From positions 27,501-91,500 of the forward strand of contig JAOTOM010004369.1 in NCBI GenBank assembly GCA_034440615.1: a stretch of DNA of 64,000 bases, read 5' to 3'. Each line of letters opens with the position of its first letter. The first letter of the stretch is position 1. The position numbers and the translations under genes are program-made. The stretch is from Ashinkailepas kermadecensis. Its lineage: Eukaryota; Arthropoda; Thecostraca; Neolepadidae. The notes under the pieces are model-generated. The model saw only the letters and a list, made by a program, of their open reading frames with translations, did no database searches and was not told the origin of the DNA. Shown piece after piece: positions 1 to 12,523 of the stretch.

Positions 1-1290
1 AAACGGAAAGCCATCCCACGTCCCATGGCGTAACTACCGGACAGCTGAGCGCCACCCAAGGTACCATGGTGTAACTATTGGACAGCTGAGCGCCACCCGA
101 GGTACCATGTTGTAACTATTGGACAGCTGAGCGCCGCCCGAGGTACCATGTTGCAACTATTGGACAGCTGAGCGCCACCCGAGGTACCATGGTGTAACTA
201 CTGGACAGCTGAGCGCCACCCGAGGTACCATGGTGTAACTACTGGACAGCTGAGCGCCACCCGAGGTACCATGGTGTAACTATTGGACAGCTGAGCGCCA
301 CCCGAGGTACCATGTTGTAACTATTGGACAGCTGAGCGCCACCCGAGGTACCATGGTGTAACTACTGGACAACTGAGCGCCACCCGAGGTACCATGGTGT
401 AACTACTGGACAGCTGAGCGCCACCCGAGGTACCATGGTGTAACTACTGGACAACTGAGCGCCACCCGAGGTACCATGGTGTAACTACTGGACAGCTGAG
501 CGCCACCCGAGGTACCATGGTGTAACTATTGGACAACTGAGCGCCATCCGAGGTACCATGGTGTAACTACTGGACAGCTGAGCGCCATCCGAGGTACCAT
601 GGTGTAACTACTGGACAGCTGAGCGCCACCCGAGGTACCATGGTGTAACTACTGGACAGCTGAGCGCCACCCGAGGTACCATGGTGTAACTACTGGACAG
701 CTGAGCGCCACCCGAGGTCCCATGGCGTAACTATTGGACAGCTGAGCGCCACCCGAGGTACCATGGTGTAACTACTGGACAGCTGAGCGCCACCCGAGGT
801 ACCATGGTGTAACTACTGGACAGCTGAGCGCCACCCGAGGTACCATGGTGTAACTACTGGACAGCTGAGCGCCACCCGAGGTACCATGGTGTAACTACTG
901 TACAGCTGAGCGCCACCCGAGGTACCAAGTTGTAACTACTGGACAGCTGAGCGCCACCTGAGGTACCATGTTGCAACTATTGGACAGCTGAGCGCCACCC
1001 GGGGTACCGTGTTGTAACTACTGGACAGCTGAGCGCCACCCGAGGTACCATGGTGTAACTACTGGACAACTGAGCGCCATCCGAGGTACCATGGTGTAAC
1101 TACTGGACAGCTGAGCGCCACCCGAGGTACCATGGTGTAACTACTGGACAGCTGAATGCCATTCCAAGTACCATGGTGTAGCTACTAGGCAGCCGAACGC
1201 CACACGAGGTAAGTACCTTGGTGTAGCAAATTGACAGCTGTGCGCCACTCGAAGTTCCATGGTGAACTGGACTCAGGGGTGTAACTTTAT
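1..1290. repeat. 41-bp minisatellite array
   Basis: About 31 head-to-tail copies of a 41-bp unit containing CAGCTG, GAGCGCCACCC, and GGTACC overlapping CCATGG. Copies differ by single substitutions (ATGG/ATGT, CTGG/TTGG, CAGCTG/CAACTG). The array runs off the left edge of the window and decays after about 1150 into copies with indels. The period is not a multiple of three and TAA recurs in each unit, so no frame stays open on the plus strand. It is non-coding tandem DNA. Confidence 0.95.
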
Positions 1291-2754
1291 GTCTCTTTAT
1301 GGGTGCACAGGCACCCGCAAGCCCATTTTGTGCACCCACGAACCTGCTATGCACACCCCCAAAGCTACATTATAGATTGTGTCCACTATTGCTACTTTTG
1401 CAGTTTTCGCATCGAGAATAGGGAACCAATTTACATGCTATGAACGGTTGCAGCAGTCATGATGACGCTAGCATTAGGCAATTACTGTACCAATGCTGCA
1501 ATATGTTGGTCTCCTTCGGTGAGTGTAGGTACATTTTTACGTTAAATCTCACAACATGCATATATGGTAGCTGCCCCACTGAATATACTAACATGAAATG
1601 ACCGGGAGGAAACGATGGATGGAAGACACATGTGGGTATGGAGGGTGATGGGACATTAGTCTATGATGAAAAAACATTGTACAATGTACACCCGCAAATA
1701 TTTTTAGAAAGCAGCATTCATAACTGGACAGCTGGGCAGCAACAACTGAGTAAAAGTGTGTTTTCGAAAAAGCCTGCGATGAACCAAAGGCGTAGGTTTT
1801 TTAAAATGATTGAATGAAGATGAAAATGAAAATGTTTTTGAAAATGAAGATGGAAATGAAAAATGAGTGCACAATGCGTGAAGGCAATGGGCCGGCCCAA
1901 ATGGATTGGGGGAGGGGCGGGGGCATTCCACATAGGGTCCCATGTTAAAGGTTCAAATTATGGAGGGGAAGGGCAAAACCAACATTGGGGCGGGGGAGGG
2001 GCAAAGCCAACATTGCAGGGGGGCCAGGTGTCCTCCCAAAGACATACAAAGCTACATCCCTGCCGTGAAGCAAAGAAGATAACAATAGTTGAAGAAGATG
2101 ATTATTTAAAAAAAAACACTGCTTATTGCGAATATGTTTTACCCAGTCTCAGTCACTCGTACCTTACTCACTCTCCAGTCTCAGTCGGTGGCACCTGACT
2201 CAGTAATGAGTCTCAATCGTAAGACCTGATTCAGTACTGTGTCTCAGTCAGTGGGACCTTACTGTGCAACCATCTGTTGTGGAGTCTGTATTCGCTGTTA
2301 CTGGCTAGGCGTAGTCGCTGGGAGTCCCGCTTTGCATGCTATTTGCCACGTTTCAGATGAGCACTTCAACTGATGAATCACCATTGGGGGACTTCGTATG
2401 AAGCACCCGTCTGAATGATGCCAACCGTACGAACGGACTCGAAGTAGGATTGGTGGTGGAATGGCTCTGAATAAGCAGCTCCGATGGAGTTCAATTTCGG
2501 GGAACACCCATGACAGTACGATTCGACACGCCAAATGGTCCGGCATAGCAGGCAGGTATTCCGCCTGCTACGGACCTCCACAGACAGGATACATTACGAT
2601 ATTGCCAGTGCAAATTTAATGTTGGGCTTTATTATTATCAGTTTCACTTAATTGTTCCTTAATGACACTTCTGAGTAGCCTCGATCACTGCAAAAAGGAG
2701 TTTTTTTGGCACGCCTAATAAATATGCGCTTGTATTCAAAGAAACGGCAACGTG
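1291..2754. other. Unique spacer, no gene recognised
   Basis: Mostly AT-rich single-copy sequence. It holds a purine-rich GAAAATGAA-type stretch at about 1812-1866, G-rich runs at 1905-2030, and degenerate CTCAGTC(A/G)GTGG motifs at about 2138-2270. Short open frames on both strands show no recognisable domain and no convincing splice structure. Confidence 0.6.
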
Positions 2755-2905
2755 GTGGCGGTGGGGGGGGTCCAGGGGTGGGACACTCCTCTGCGAGCTG
2801 AAATGTTGCAGCAGCCTCACCAGTTGACGGGGGGGAGTGGTTCAGGGGTGGGACACTCCTCTGCCAGCTGAAATGTTGCAGCAGCCCCACCGGTTGGTGC
2901 TCTTC
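2755..2905. repeat. Tandem duplication of about 73 bp
   Basis: Two imperfect direct copies lie side by side. Both contain GGGGTGGGACACTCCTCTG and GCTGAAATGTTGCAGCAGCC, the second copy starting about 73 bp after the first, and each is preceded by a run of G. Confidence 0.8.
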
Positions 2906-3640
2906 GCCCGCCATCGACAGGACAGATTAGCGACCCATTCATCATCACCATCATCATCACTGTGTTGAACATCCACAAGGACAATGCGGCAGTACAACAG
3001 CGTTGCACTAAACACACAAATACGCAACACCGTCTCACGGACTCCCTGCGACGGACTAGCCACGGTGAACATGGGCTCACCACTGCCGGACCATTACACG
3101 GCAGGAGCTCACGAGCCCACACCGCGGGCCAGAGGTCACTGAGACCGTGACTCGCACGTGCCCCAGAGATGGTGAGCAGTGTGACCAGCTCCCTGCCGCA
3201 CAGCTGGTGCTCAGCACTGACGAAGCCGCCGACAGGTGTCTCCAGCGGCACAGGAGCAGCGCCAGGCCGCTAACAACCGCCCGACGCAGTCTATCCTGGC
3301 TGCCGAATGGCCCGCTAAAAGCACGCAGGGTGGACACACGCAATGTTTCCTGGATTTCAGGCACGCGCAGAGCAGCCAGTATCGCTGAGTGGTGGGCTCA
3401 GCGGGGTGGACCGAGAGCGGTCTTCGAGCCAATATGGCCAATGTACGTGACCAAAGCAGTCGACGAGTCGCACAAACCAACAACCAATCAAACTTAAACG
3501 CAAAAGATCGGAACATGTCCCAATGGCTTCGATGTTGATATGGACACGCACATGAAGCCGAGAGCAACATGCGAGCACTGTCTGACTTAGCCGGCGGCTC
3601 TGCCCTCTGAAGCGGCTCCGTCTGCATGTATCACCATCGG
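2906..3640. other. Unique spacer, no gene recognised
   Basis: GC-balanced single-copy sequence between two repeats. Overlapping frames of 60-144 codons are open on both strands, but none has a recognisable family signature or coherent splice sites. A short ATC/ACC-rich stretch occurs at about 2938-2962. Confidence 0.5.
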
Positions 3641-4435
3641 TTCAGCTGGCTACCGCGGCAGCGCGTGTCGCGCGCCAGTTCCAGCCGTCGATGAGGGCCA
3701 CACCCTCAGCTGGCTACCGTGGCAGCACGTGCCGCCCGCCAGTTCCAGCCGTCGATGAGCGCCACACCCTCAGCTGGCTATCGTGGCAGCACGTGCCGCC
3801 CGCCAGTTCCAGCCGTCGATGAGCGCCACACCCTCAGCTGGCTACCGTGGCAGCACGTGCCGCCCGCCAGTTCCAGCCGTCGATGAGCGCCACACCCTCA
3901 GCTGGCTACCGTGGCAGCACGTGCCGCCCGCCAGTTCCAGCCGTCGATGAGCGCCACACCCTCAGCTGGCTACCGTGGCAGCACGTGCCGCCCGCCAGTT
4001 CCAGCCGTCGATGAGCGCCACACCCTCAGCTGGCTACCGTGGCAGCACGTGCCGCCCGCCAGTTCCAGCCGTCGATGAGCGCCACACCCTCAGCTGGCTA
4101 TCGTGGCAGCACGTGCCGCCCGCCAGTTCCAGCCGTCGATGAGCGCCACACCCTCAGCTGGCTACCGTGGCAGCACGTGCCGCCCGCCAGTTCCAGCCGT
4201 CGATGAGCGCCACACCCTCAGCTGGCTATCGTGGCAGCACGTGCCGCCCGCCAGTTCCTGCCGTCGATGAGCGCCACGGTACACCCCCAGCTGGCTACCG
4301 TGGCAGCACGTGCCGCCCGCCCGTTCCTGCCGTCGCCGAGCGGCACGGTACACCCTCAGCTGGCTACCGTGGCAGCGCGTGCCGCGCGCCCGTTCCAGCC
4401 GTCGCCGAGCGCCACGGTCCAGCCTCAGGTGGCCG
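3641..4435. repeat. 64-bp minisatellite array with 69-bp terminal variants
   Basis: About 12 direct copies of a 64-bp unit containing GCCGTCGATGAGCGCCACAC, CAGCTGGCTACCGTGGCAGC and ACGTGCCGCCCGCCAGTTCC. The last two or three copies (from about 4260) carry a 5-bp GGTAC insertion that makes them 69 bp, a multiple of three. That is why open frames appear only at this end. Part of the unit (GAGCGCCAC, CAGCTG, TACCRTGG) resembles words in the 41-bp array at the window start. Confidence 0.95.
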
Positions 4436-4735
4436 TGGACGCCGACTGCCCGGCTAATTTGTCAATTGCTGCCGATGAGCGTATTCATGAGGCTCACGTG
4501 CCCGTTGTGGTCTGCACCGTGCCGGCCGGCCAAGCGGCCAGCGCCGTCTCTCTCGAGTCGCGGCTCGTGGCTTAATGTCATTACTGCCGCGCTCGCCTTT
4601 CACCATCAGCGTCGTTCTTCCCATCGTGGACACTTTGTTGAGACAATCGAGGGCTGCCGTCAGCTGTATTTTCGCCACTGATCTCGCGCATTGATGGTCT
4701 ACAACCGGAAATCACGCTGGTTGGCGGTGGTTTGA
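4436..4735. other. Unique spacer
   Basis: Single-copy sequence linking two repeats. Small frames on both strands resemble nothing I recognise. Confidence 0.4.
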
Positions 4736-5015
4736 ACCACCGGTTTTCAACCACCATCAGGTCATAACCGTCATCAGGCCCAACCGCCATCAAGCCCAAC
4801 CATCATCAGGTCTCAACCGTAATGATATTTCAATGATCATCATGTATAAATCGTCGTTAGGTCTAAAAACCCATCACGTCTCAACCATCATCAGATCTCA
4901 TCCGTCATCAGGTCTGAACCGCCATCGGCTTCAACCGCTATGATGTCTCAACCGCCATCGGGTCTCGAACGTCATCAGGTCCCAACCGTCATCAGATACT
5001 AGCCGTCATCAAGTC
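4736..5015. repeat. Degenerate CAACCGTCATCAGGTCT-type tandem repeat
   Basis: Roughly 16-18 bp units built on CAACCRYCATCAGGTC repeat with many substitutions and small indels. It is an old, eroded minisatellite whose borders are approximate. Confidence 0.75.
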
Positions 5016-6969
5016 TTCGTCTTGTTCGTCATAAAGTGTGCCTCGATTCTCCATTCCTTAGCAAATACACAGCATAGCTGATGTCGTTTTTAAAATGAAT
5101 TATATCCAGGTGAGTCTTTAGTTTTTGGACGCTTCTCTAGCTTCACTGGATTCTAAAGATAGACGTTGCAAAAGATTTGTACATACTTCGGCTTGTCTCA
5201 TCAAGTCTTCAACGGACCATAATAGGTGCATCGAACGATAGTGAATACAACATAAACGATCGAGATGCATCTCGACTATAGTGCATTTGCCATCGTCCGA
5301 TGTACCTAAGCAGCACAGCTTGTTTAGGGAACATCATCCAGAGCCCTTTCCCCACCCGGGAGCACAATGGACATTGAGGATGGTGCGGCGCTGTCTTCCT
5401 CTCGTTTTACCTAATCAAATTGTAATCTACCCGTTACAAAAAAAAACGACAAAGAACACTTGCCACCGCCAACTAAAAGCCGTGACCGTGCTCCTGTCCA
5501 CCTTCTGAAATCCCAAAGCTGCACTAAAAGATATTTCTTCGGTTGAGCTTCTCGCGTATGACTTTCCTATAGAGCATAACACAGCTTGCAGGTGTAGGCA
5601 CAAGCTTCTCTCCCCCTACATGCACATTGCGCACCTTTTAGTCGTACGGATATGTTCCATTAATATATTGATTCCGACGCAGGTTGAGTTGACTCACACG
5701 TGCGTGGAGATATTTTGTGCACATTTACACCCTTTCGGAAGCCACCATGACGTCAGATACACTTTCATCAGGCTATGTTTACAAACAACACTTGCATCTG
5801 TTTCGGAAACATTTCCTATCTTCAAATAGTGAAATCACTTCTGGATGCTTGCTGTAGTATTTTAAGTGTGTAATTTAAGTGGCCAAGGAAGGCAGAAGTA
5901 TTGCTTTCTTGAACAACAAGTGTAATGCAATTTCGTGCTCCTGGCCATATTCTGCCGTCGGATCTTGAATTGCCAGCTCTATTCGGCTCCCTAGCTGTGG
6001 GCGGGACTAAGGGCGCCATGTCATAGTCATAGTCATAGTCGTAGTCATAGTCATAGTCGTATATTGAGTTCTCCATATTCATGGCTTTTCAGCACTCGCG
6101 TCAATACATGGTTCAATGATAAAAGAGAAACTCGAATTATGAAAAACACTAGTGTAGATATCTAATGCAGATATGCTTCATGGGTATGTAGGTATCTACC
6201 TACCTGAGTAAGAATGAAGCTAAATGTGGGACAGGTGGATTGTCGAGTGTGATTATGGATAGCATATCCACAAGCTCATTGATAGCAGAGTGATTGCAGT
6301 TATCTAGATCGCACACAAGGCTGATGGTGACTGGAAGTTGACAGACCAATGTAATGAATCCAGCTCCAGCCACTTCGGTACGTGTCTGATATTGCCTAAT
6401 GGTGCATGCGAGAATGAGCATGATAATGCAGGTGATAATTAGGGGTATCACATATTTTCAGACGTTAATGAAACTGAGCACCAGCTGATCCAAACATATT
6501 ATTATGTACAATTGTGGTTGGAAAACAGAACGAAATATGCTTTTGGCGTGACATTTTTGTTGTGAAAACGAAAATTGAACAAATATAAGCACATTTCGCT
6601 CTGTTATAACGAAAGCATATTTCGTTCGTTCGTTCTGTCGAGAGTCAATCCATCATCCAATCCATATTTGCCACCAAGCTCTATCCGATCCGCTCCGCCT
6701 TCCCTACCAGACGTATTTCTTACGTACGTACGGATGTTCAATCCGTGTGATACCCCAACTTCCTACGCCTGTGGAGACGCACCCTCCAAACTCTGCAATG
6801 TTGGATCGAGACACTCCAATAATTGCATTTTGCAACATAAAGCCTCTTGTTACAGACCATACATTGCAGTTTGAGTTCATCAGCCCGGAGCTTTCTGAGG
6901 TCCCGACGTTTTTTTTAAAGAAGTTCACTCCTAATTGTTGCTCGGGTGGCTTTATCGACCAAGGCATGG
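5016..6969. other. AT-rich unique spacer, no gene recognised
   Basis: The longest AT-rich single-copy stretch in the first 10 kb. Frames of 60-100 codons occur on both strands without conserved motifs. The only clear internal structure is the ATAGTC microsatellite (listed separately). TACGTACGTACGG at about 6720 foreshadows the 16-bp array that follows. Confidence 0.5.
6019..6063. repeat. ATAGTC hexanucleotide microsatellite
   Basis: Six to seven copies of CATAGT/CGTAGT. On the minus strand it reads as Asp-Tyr dipeptides, producing the low-complexity start of a spurious frame. Confidence 0.9.
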
Positions 6970-8020
6970 CCAGCAAAAATACGTATGACAAATGTACGTA
7001 TGGCAGATGTACGTAAGAGCAAGTGTACGTATGGCAAAAGTACGCAAGCAAACGTACGTAAGCGCGAATGTACGTAAGCGCAAAGGTACATAAGCGCAAA
7101 CGTACGTAAGCGCAAATGTACGTAAGCGCAAATGTACGTATGCGCAAATATACGTAAGCGCAAATGTACGTGTGCGCAAATGTACGTACGTGCGTATGTA
7201 TTATGCACATTTGCGTACATAAACGCAAATGTGCGTATGTGCAAATGCACGTATGTGCAAATGCACGTATGTGCAAATGCACGTATGTGCAAATGCACGT
7301 ATTTGCAAATGCACGTAGGTGCAAATGCACGCGTGTGCAAATGCACGTATGTGCAAATGCACGTAAGTGCAAATGTACGTATGCGTAAATGTACGCAATT
7401 GCCGATGTAAGTAAGCGCAAAAGCATGTCAGTGCAAATGTACGTATGTACAAATGTGCGTGTGCACAAATGTACGTAAGCGGAAAAGTACATCAGCGCCA
7501 ATGTACGTAAGCGCAAATGTACGTAAGCGCAAATGCACATCAGCGCAAAAGTACGTAAGCGCAAATGTACGTAAGCGAAAATCTGCGCAAGCGCAAATGT
7601 ACGTAAGCGCAAATGTACGTAAACGCAAAATTACGTGAGCTCAAATGTACGTATCAGCCAATATACGCTAATGCAAATGTACGTACATGGAAAAGTGCGT
7701 ATGAGCAAATATGCGTCAAAGCAAATGCACTTATGCCTAAATGTACGTACATTGGCTCATACGTACATTTGCTCTTGGATACTTTTGCGTTTACGTACCG
7801 CTACGTTTACGTACATTTTCGCTAATATACATTTGCGCTTATGTACATTTGCTCTTACGTAATTTGCGCATGCGTATTTTTGCGCTTACGTACATTTGCA
7901 CATACGTATATTTTCCTTACGTACACTTGCGCTTGCCTACATTTGCCATACATGCATCTGCGCTTACGTACAATTGCCGTACATCTGCGCTTACGTACAT
8001 TTGCTTCACGTGCATTTGTC
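6970..8020. repeat. 16-bp minisatellite in two opposed orientations
   Basis: From about 6970 to 7745 the unit AATGTACGTAAGCGCA and variants (GTGCAAATGCACGTAT) repeats about 48 times in one direction. From about 7745 to 8020 the same unit runs about 17 times in the reverse-complement direction (TGCGCTTACGTACATT). The switch point is the palindrome AATGTACGTACATT at about 7740-7753. A smaller local inversion lies near 7200-7230. Nearly every unit contains the TACGTA palindrome. Frames of up to about 300 codons on the minus strand are products of the repeat, not genes. Confidence 0.93.
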
Positions 8021-8139
8021 CGGTTACCGTTCAAAGACGTTGGACAGAGTTTTAAGTGTTACTGATTTCCTTTAGGTTTAGTCCAGTAAGCTTGGAACGA
8101 CCACGCGGTTCGGTGACGCTGGCAAGCAACGTCGGCCAC

Positions 8140-8410
8140 CAACCTCTGACAGTGATGCTGGACGGTGATGCTGGACAGTGATGTTGGACAGTAATGTTGG
8201 ATAGTGATGCCGGATGGTGATGCTGAACAGTGATGCCTGACAGTGGTGGTGGACAGTGATGATGGGCAGTGATGCTGGATGATGACGTTGGGCGGTGATG
8301 TTGGATAGCAGTTATGGACGGTGATATTGGATAGTAATGCTGGATGGCGATGCTGAACAGTGATGCTGGACGGTGATGCTGGACGATGATGCTCGACAGT
8401 GATGTGTTAG
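8140..8410. repeat. 13-bp minisatellite
   Basis: About 20 copies of a degenerate 13-bp unit, consensus GTGATGCTGGACA. Three units make 13 codons, explaining the periodic minus-strand frame here. The following 175 bp up to the next array is unique. Confidence 0.9.
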
Positions 8411-8584
8411 AACAGACAGCTGATGGTCTCACGTGAGCGTCTCCACCATTGAAGTTGCCCTACTCTTCCACTGCAACGGCGTGGGAGGAGATATCGGGCC
8501 GTGGGAACGTAACGGAGGCTAGTCACGCACACTGGCCAGCACGGTCAGTGTGCAACGGAGCCCACCGTGCAGCCGCTCACTGAC

Positions 8585-8975
8585 ACCAGCTGTGTGCGCC
8601 ACGGCACGCCACAGTGCACGAGCCGGCCATACAGGCTGGGAATGGCCTGATAATGCTGCACGTGATGGTACGCCACAGTGCACGAGCCGACCATACAGGC
8701 TGGGAATGGCCTGATAATGCTGCACGTGATGGTACGCCACAGTGCACGAGCCGACCATACAGGCTGGGAATGGCCTGATAATGCTGCACGTGATGGTACG
8801 CCACAGTGCACGAGCCGACCATACAGGCTGGGAATGGCCTGATAATGCTGCACGTGATGGTACGCCACAGTGCACGAGCCGGCCATACAGGGTAGGAATG
8901 GCCTGACAATGCTGCACGTGATGGCACGCCACAGTACACGAGCCGGCCCTACTGGGTGGTGATGGTCTGACAATG
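8585..8975. repeat. 64-bp minisatellite (second, unrelated)
   Basis: Six copies spaced exactly 64 bp (CATACAGGCTGGG at 8628, 8692 and so on). Each includes CCTGATAATGCTGCACGTGA and CGCCACAGTGCACGAGCC. The central four are nearly identical and the outer ones diverged, as expected when homogenisation is strongest in the middle of an array. Confidence 0.95.
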
Positions 8976-9255
8976 CTGCACGTGACGGCGTTTAGCACAG
9001 CAATTGTCTGGCATTCAGCTGGCGAAGCGTGAGCATCATAGGAGGGAACATGCATGCTGAAGACTGTCCGGACGAATCAGGTGCACATGCCAATACGTAC
9101 GAACACGCTGGACTCATATGTGAGCCAAGCTCCCACTGTTAGATACTCCGGCTACCCAAACACGTTGATCCGTTATTGGTAGAGCAACAGCAAGCAAGGT
9201 CTTTTGCATGGTCACTTCATACGTTAGTCACATTTACTTGGAACCATTACTGGGG
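8976..9255. other. Unique spacer
   Basis: Single-copy sequence between the 64-bp array and the TA microsatellite. No gene is visible. Confidence 0.4.
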
Positions 9256-9662
<407 letters not shown>

Positions 9663-9799
9663 ATATCATGTCAATAATCCATACCGAATCGAGGGTCTAA
9701 AATTAGAATGCGGCAGCCTAACTCTAGATTGCTTTGTTCCAAGTTAAACGGCTATGAAAATAGCTACCTTAAAAGCACACCATGCATGACTTTTACTCT

Positions 9800-10440
9800 A
9801 TTCAGGAATGGAGGAAGTGAGGGGGGATTCCGCCCCTACTGTGATTTTTCACCTGTCGATATCCAACCGTTTGTGATAGGAACGTAAAACACGGTAATGT
9901 TTCCCATCATTATTTTTCTACTTCGCATCAAAATTTTAATTCAGGAACTTTATCAGAGGGGGGTCCAGGAGCGAATAATTGAAAGCAACTCCGACATCTT
10001 TTTGTCAATAGCGTAGAAATAGCATATACAAATGAATGTTTTCATTTTTCAGGTGAGCATAGTTGGATCATTTGTAATTCAAATGCTCTTACCACTTTGT
10101 TTATCTACAGAACTGCTTCTTTTGAGCCTAATCATGTCAGGGGCGGATCCAGTGGAGGAAAATTGGCAGCAATGACTTGGGAGTACTGATATTATGTATC
10201 AATTGCAAAACAATGGGTATTTGTGACACTGACCGCGAGGAAGTTTTAGCCACAAAGAACAAATGATACCACCTCCTCCTTAGTCTCCTGGCTACGCCAT
10301 CGGCTGTTTACAGTTTCATGTGTATGTGTGGATATCAAGTGGTACCTTGAACTGTTAAGAATGGTTTGTACCAATCCGTGCACAATTTTATCGGTGCGAA
10401 ATAAAAGTACAGTCCCAAATGGTTTTGACAAATGTCCCCA
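9800..10440. mobile_element. Interspersed element, copy A (hAT-like termini inside)
   Basis: This segment aligns by eye, with gaps, to 19.0-20.4 kb. Shared blocks include TTCTACTTCG followed by CAAAATT, GCAACTCCGA/GCAGCTCCGA, GCCTAATCATGTC before a GGGGCGGATCCAG box, GTATTTGTG.CAC, AACAAATGATACC, GGCTACGCCAT, and CACAAT...ATCG.TG.AAA. CAGGGGCGGATCCAG at 10138-10152 and TGGCTACGCCA at 10289-10299 resemble inverted hAT-type termini about 165 bp apart. No transposase is encoded, so it is a non-autonomous remnant. The outer borders are uncertain; GGATTCCGCCCCT near 9825 and GGCGGAATCC near 10580 could be an outer inverted pair. Confidence 0.65.
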
Positions 10441-11025
10441 CATGCTTTATCTCCTGACTTTGCCATTGCGAACAATTTTGATATGTTGACCTAAAAGTGT
10501 AAATTAGACCGCTGAATTTCAGTTTTCTGTTATTAAATTCTGAAATCCGCCCAATAGCTTCCGAGAACACACGGGAAGGGCGGAATCCGCCCAGAGCAGT
10601 TTAGATCTACCACAGGTATGCCGCAATAGGTTAATCGGCCTTGACCTCACCTTTTAAATGACCTAAGTACAGGAATTCTAGGCGCAGGGCATCGATGTCC
10701 TAAGGCTGCTCTGTACCTATAGCTCTCATAATTCGGTTCGCTTCATAGGATCATTTCCATCTTCATATAAATTTCAATCACCGTCACCATTTCGTCCAAT
10801 GCATTAATCTAACACCGGCATGCTTCGTTTCACAATCCCTCAGTTGGTGTGAAGCAGAAAGCAATTCGAAGCATTCAAGTATGAATGTCAGTTCCCAGAA
10901 CAAGACGGACACTTTCTGTCAATCCGAGTTTCACGAGCAAAACACCGGTTAGCTAGTCGCAGCGAAGCACCGTCCAACATCACAAACACTCCACAATAAC
11001 AGCAATCATCGCACTTGGCGGTCGC
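10441..11025. other. Unique spacer, no gene recognised
   Basis: AT-rich sequence following copy A. The first 150 bp may still belong to that element. The remainder shows no coding or RNA feature I can support. Confidence 0.4.
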
Positions 11026-11775
11026 TGGAGCGTGTCGCGGGACGGCCGCTGGACAGACCAGGTCTGTACTGACGGAGGGAGACGCCCAGCTGCCCGTCCT
11101 GCCGCCAAGTGTCACCTCCTTCCGCAGTCGGTACCGACGCTGGGCAGACCAGGTCTGCACTGACGGAGGGAGGCGCCCAGCTGCCCGTCCTGCCGCCAAG
11201 TGTCACCTCCTTCCGCAGTCGGTACCGACGCTAGGCAGGCCAGGTCTGTACTGACGGAGGGAGGCGCCCAGTTGCCCGTCCTGCCGCCAAGTGTCACCTC
11301 CTTCCGCAGTCCGTACCGACGCTGGGCAGACCAAGTCTGTACTGACGGAGGGAGGCGCCCAGCTGCCCGTCCTGCCGCCAAGTGTCACCTCCTTCCGCAG
11401 TCGGTACCGACGCTGGGCAGACCAGGTCTGTACTGACGGAGGGAGGCGCCCAGCTGCCCGTCCTGCCGCCAAGTGTCACCTCCTTCCGCAGTCCGTACCG
11501 ACGCTGGGCAGACCAGGTCTGAACTGACGGAGGGAGGCGCCCAGCTGCCCGTCCTGCCGCCAAGTGTCACCTCCTTCCGCAGTCGGTACCGACGCTAGGC
11601 AGACCAGGTCTGTACTGACGGAGGGAGGCGCCCAGCTGCCCGTCCTGCCGCCAAGTGTCACCTCCTTCCGCAGTCGGTACCGACGCCGGGCAGACCAGGT
11701 CTGTACTGACTGAGGGAGATGCCCAGCTGCCCGTCCTGCCGCCAAGTGTCACCTCCTTCCGCAGTCCGTACCAGT
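11026..11775. repeat. 91-bp minisatellite
   Basis: About eight copies of a 91-bp unit containing CGTCCTGCCGCCAAGTGTCA, TTCCGCAGTCGGTACCGACG and GGGCAGACCAGGTCTGTACT. CGGTACCG and CAGACCAGGTCTG are each nearly self-complementary. Open frames of 78-89 codons recur every 91 bp on both strands, the signature of a stop-poor repeat rather than of coding. Confidence 0.96.
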
Positions 11776-12480
11776 TGCTGATCCGTCCGGACACACGACA
11801 CGTGATCAGGCATGCAGACACGTGATCAGGCATACAGACACGTGATCAGGCATACAGACACGGGATCAGGCATGCAGACACGTGATCAGACATACAGACA
11901 CGTGATCAGGCATACAAGACACGTGATCAGGCATACAGACACGTGATCAGGCATGCAGACACGTGATCAGGCATACAGACACGTGATCAGGCATACAGAC
12001 ACGTGATCAGGCATACCGACACGTGATCAGGCATGCAGACACGTGATCAGGCATGCAGACACGTGATCAAGCATATAGACACGTGATCAGGCATACAGAC
12101 ACGTGCCCAGGCATGCAAGACACGTGGTCAGATAAACAGACACGTGCCCATGCATACAAGACACATGATCAGAAATATACACACGTGATCAGGCATGCAG
12201 ACACGTGATCAGGCATACAGACACGTGCCCAGGCATACAAGACACGTGGTCAGATAAACAGACACGTGCCCATGCATACAAGACACATGATCAGAAATAC
12301 ACACACGCTATCAGGCATACAGACACGTGATCAGACATACAGATAGGGCGTGCATATACGTGATTAGGCATACAGATGCCAACCATGGTCAAGCATACAG
12401 ATACGTGATCAGTTGTACATGCACGTGATCAGACAAGCATACGGACACGAGATCAGACAGACATACAGGTATGTGATAAA
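11776..12480. repeat. 20-bp minisatellite, each unit an E-box
   Basis: About 34 copies of ACACGTGATCAGGCATACAG. The unit holds CACGTG, the core of the class-B E-box bound by bHLH factors, directly followed by TGATCA. I count 24 perfect CACGTG sites. A six-unit block starting near 12101 is repeated 122 bp later, near 12223, showing higher-order duplication. The array frays after about 12330 into shorter variants. Confidence 0.95.
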
Positions 12481-12523
12481 CCAAACGCGCAATCAGGCAG
12501 AAAAAGCACACACACGGGGTGGG

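Noticed and set aside
6704..7612. 302-codon minus frame rich in Leu, Arg, Thr, Phe, Ala
   Set aside because: It is the read-through of the 16-bp array, with periodicity matching the unit exactly.
6970..8020. CRISPR-like regular repeats
   Set aside because: There are no spacers between the 16-bp units. It is a contiguous tandem array, and the sequence is eukaryotic in character.
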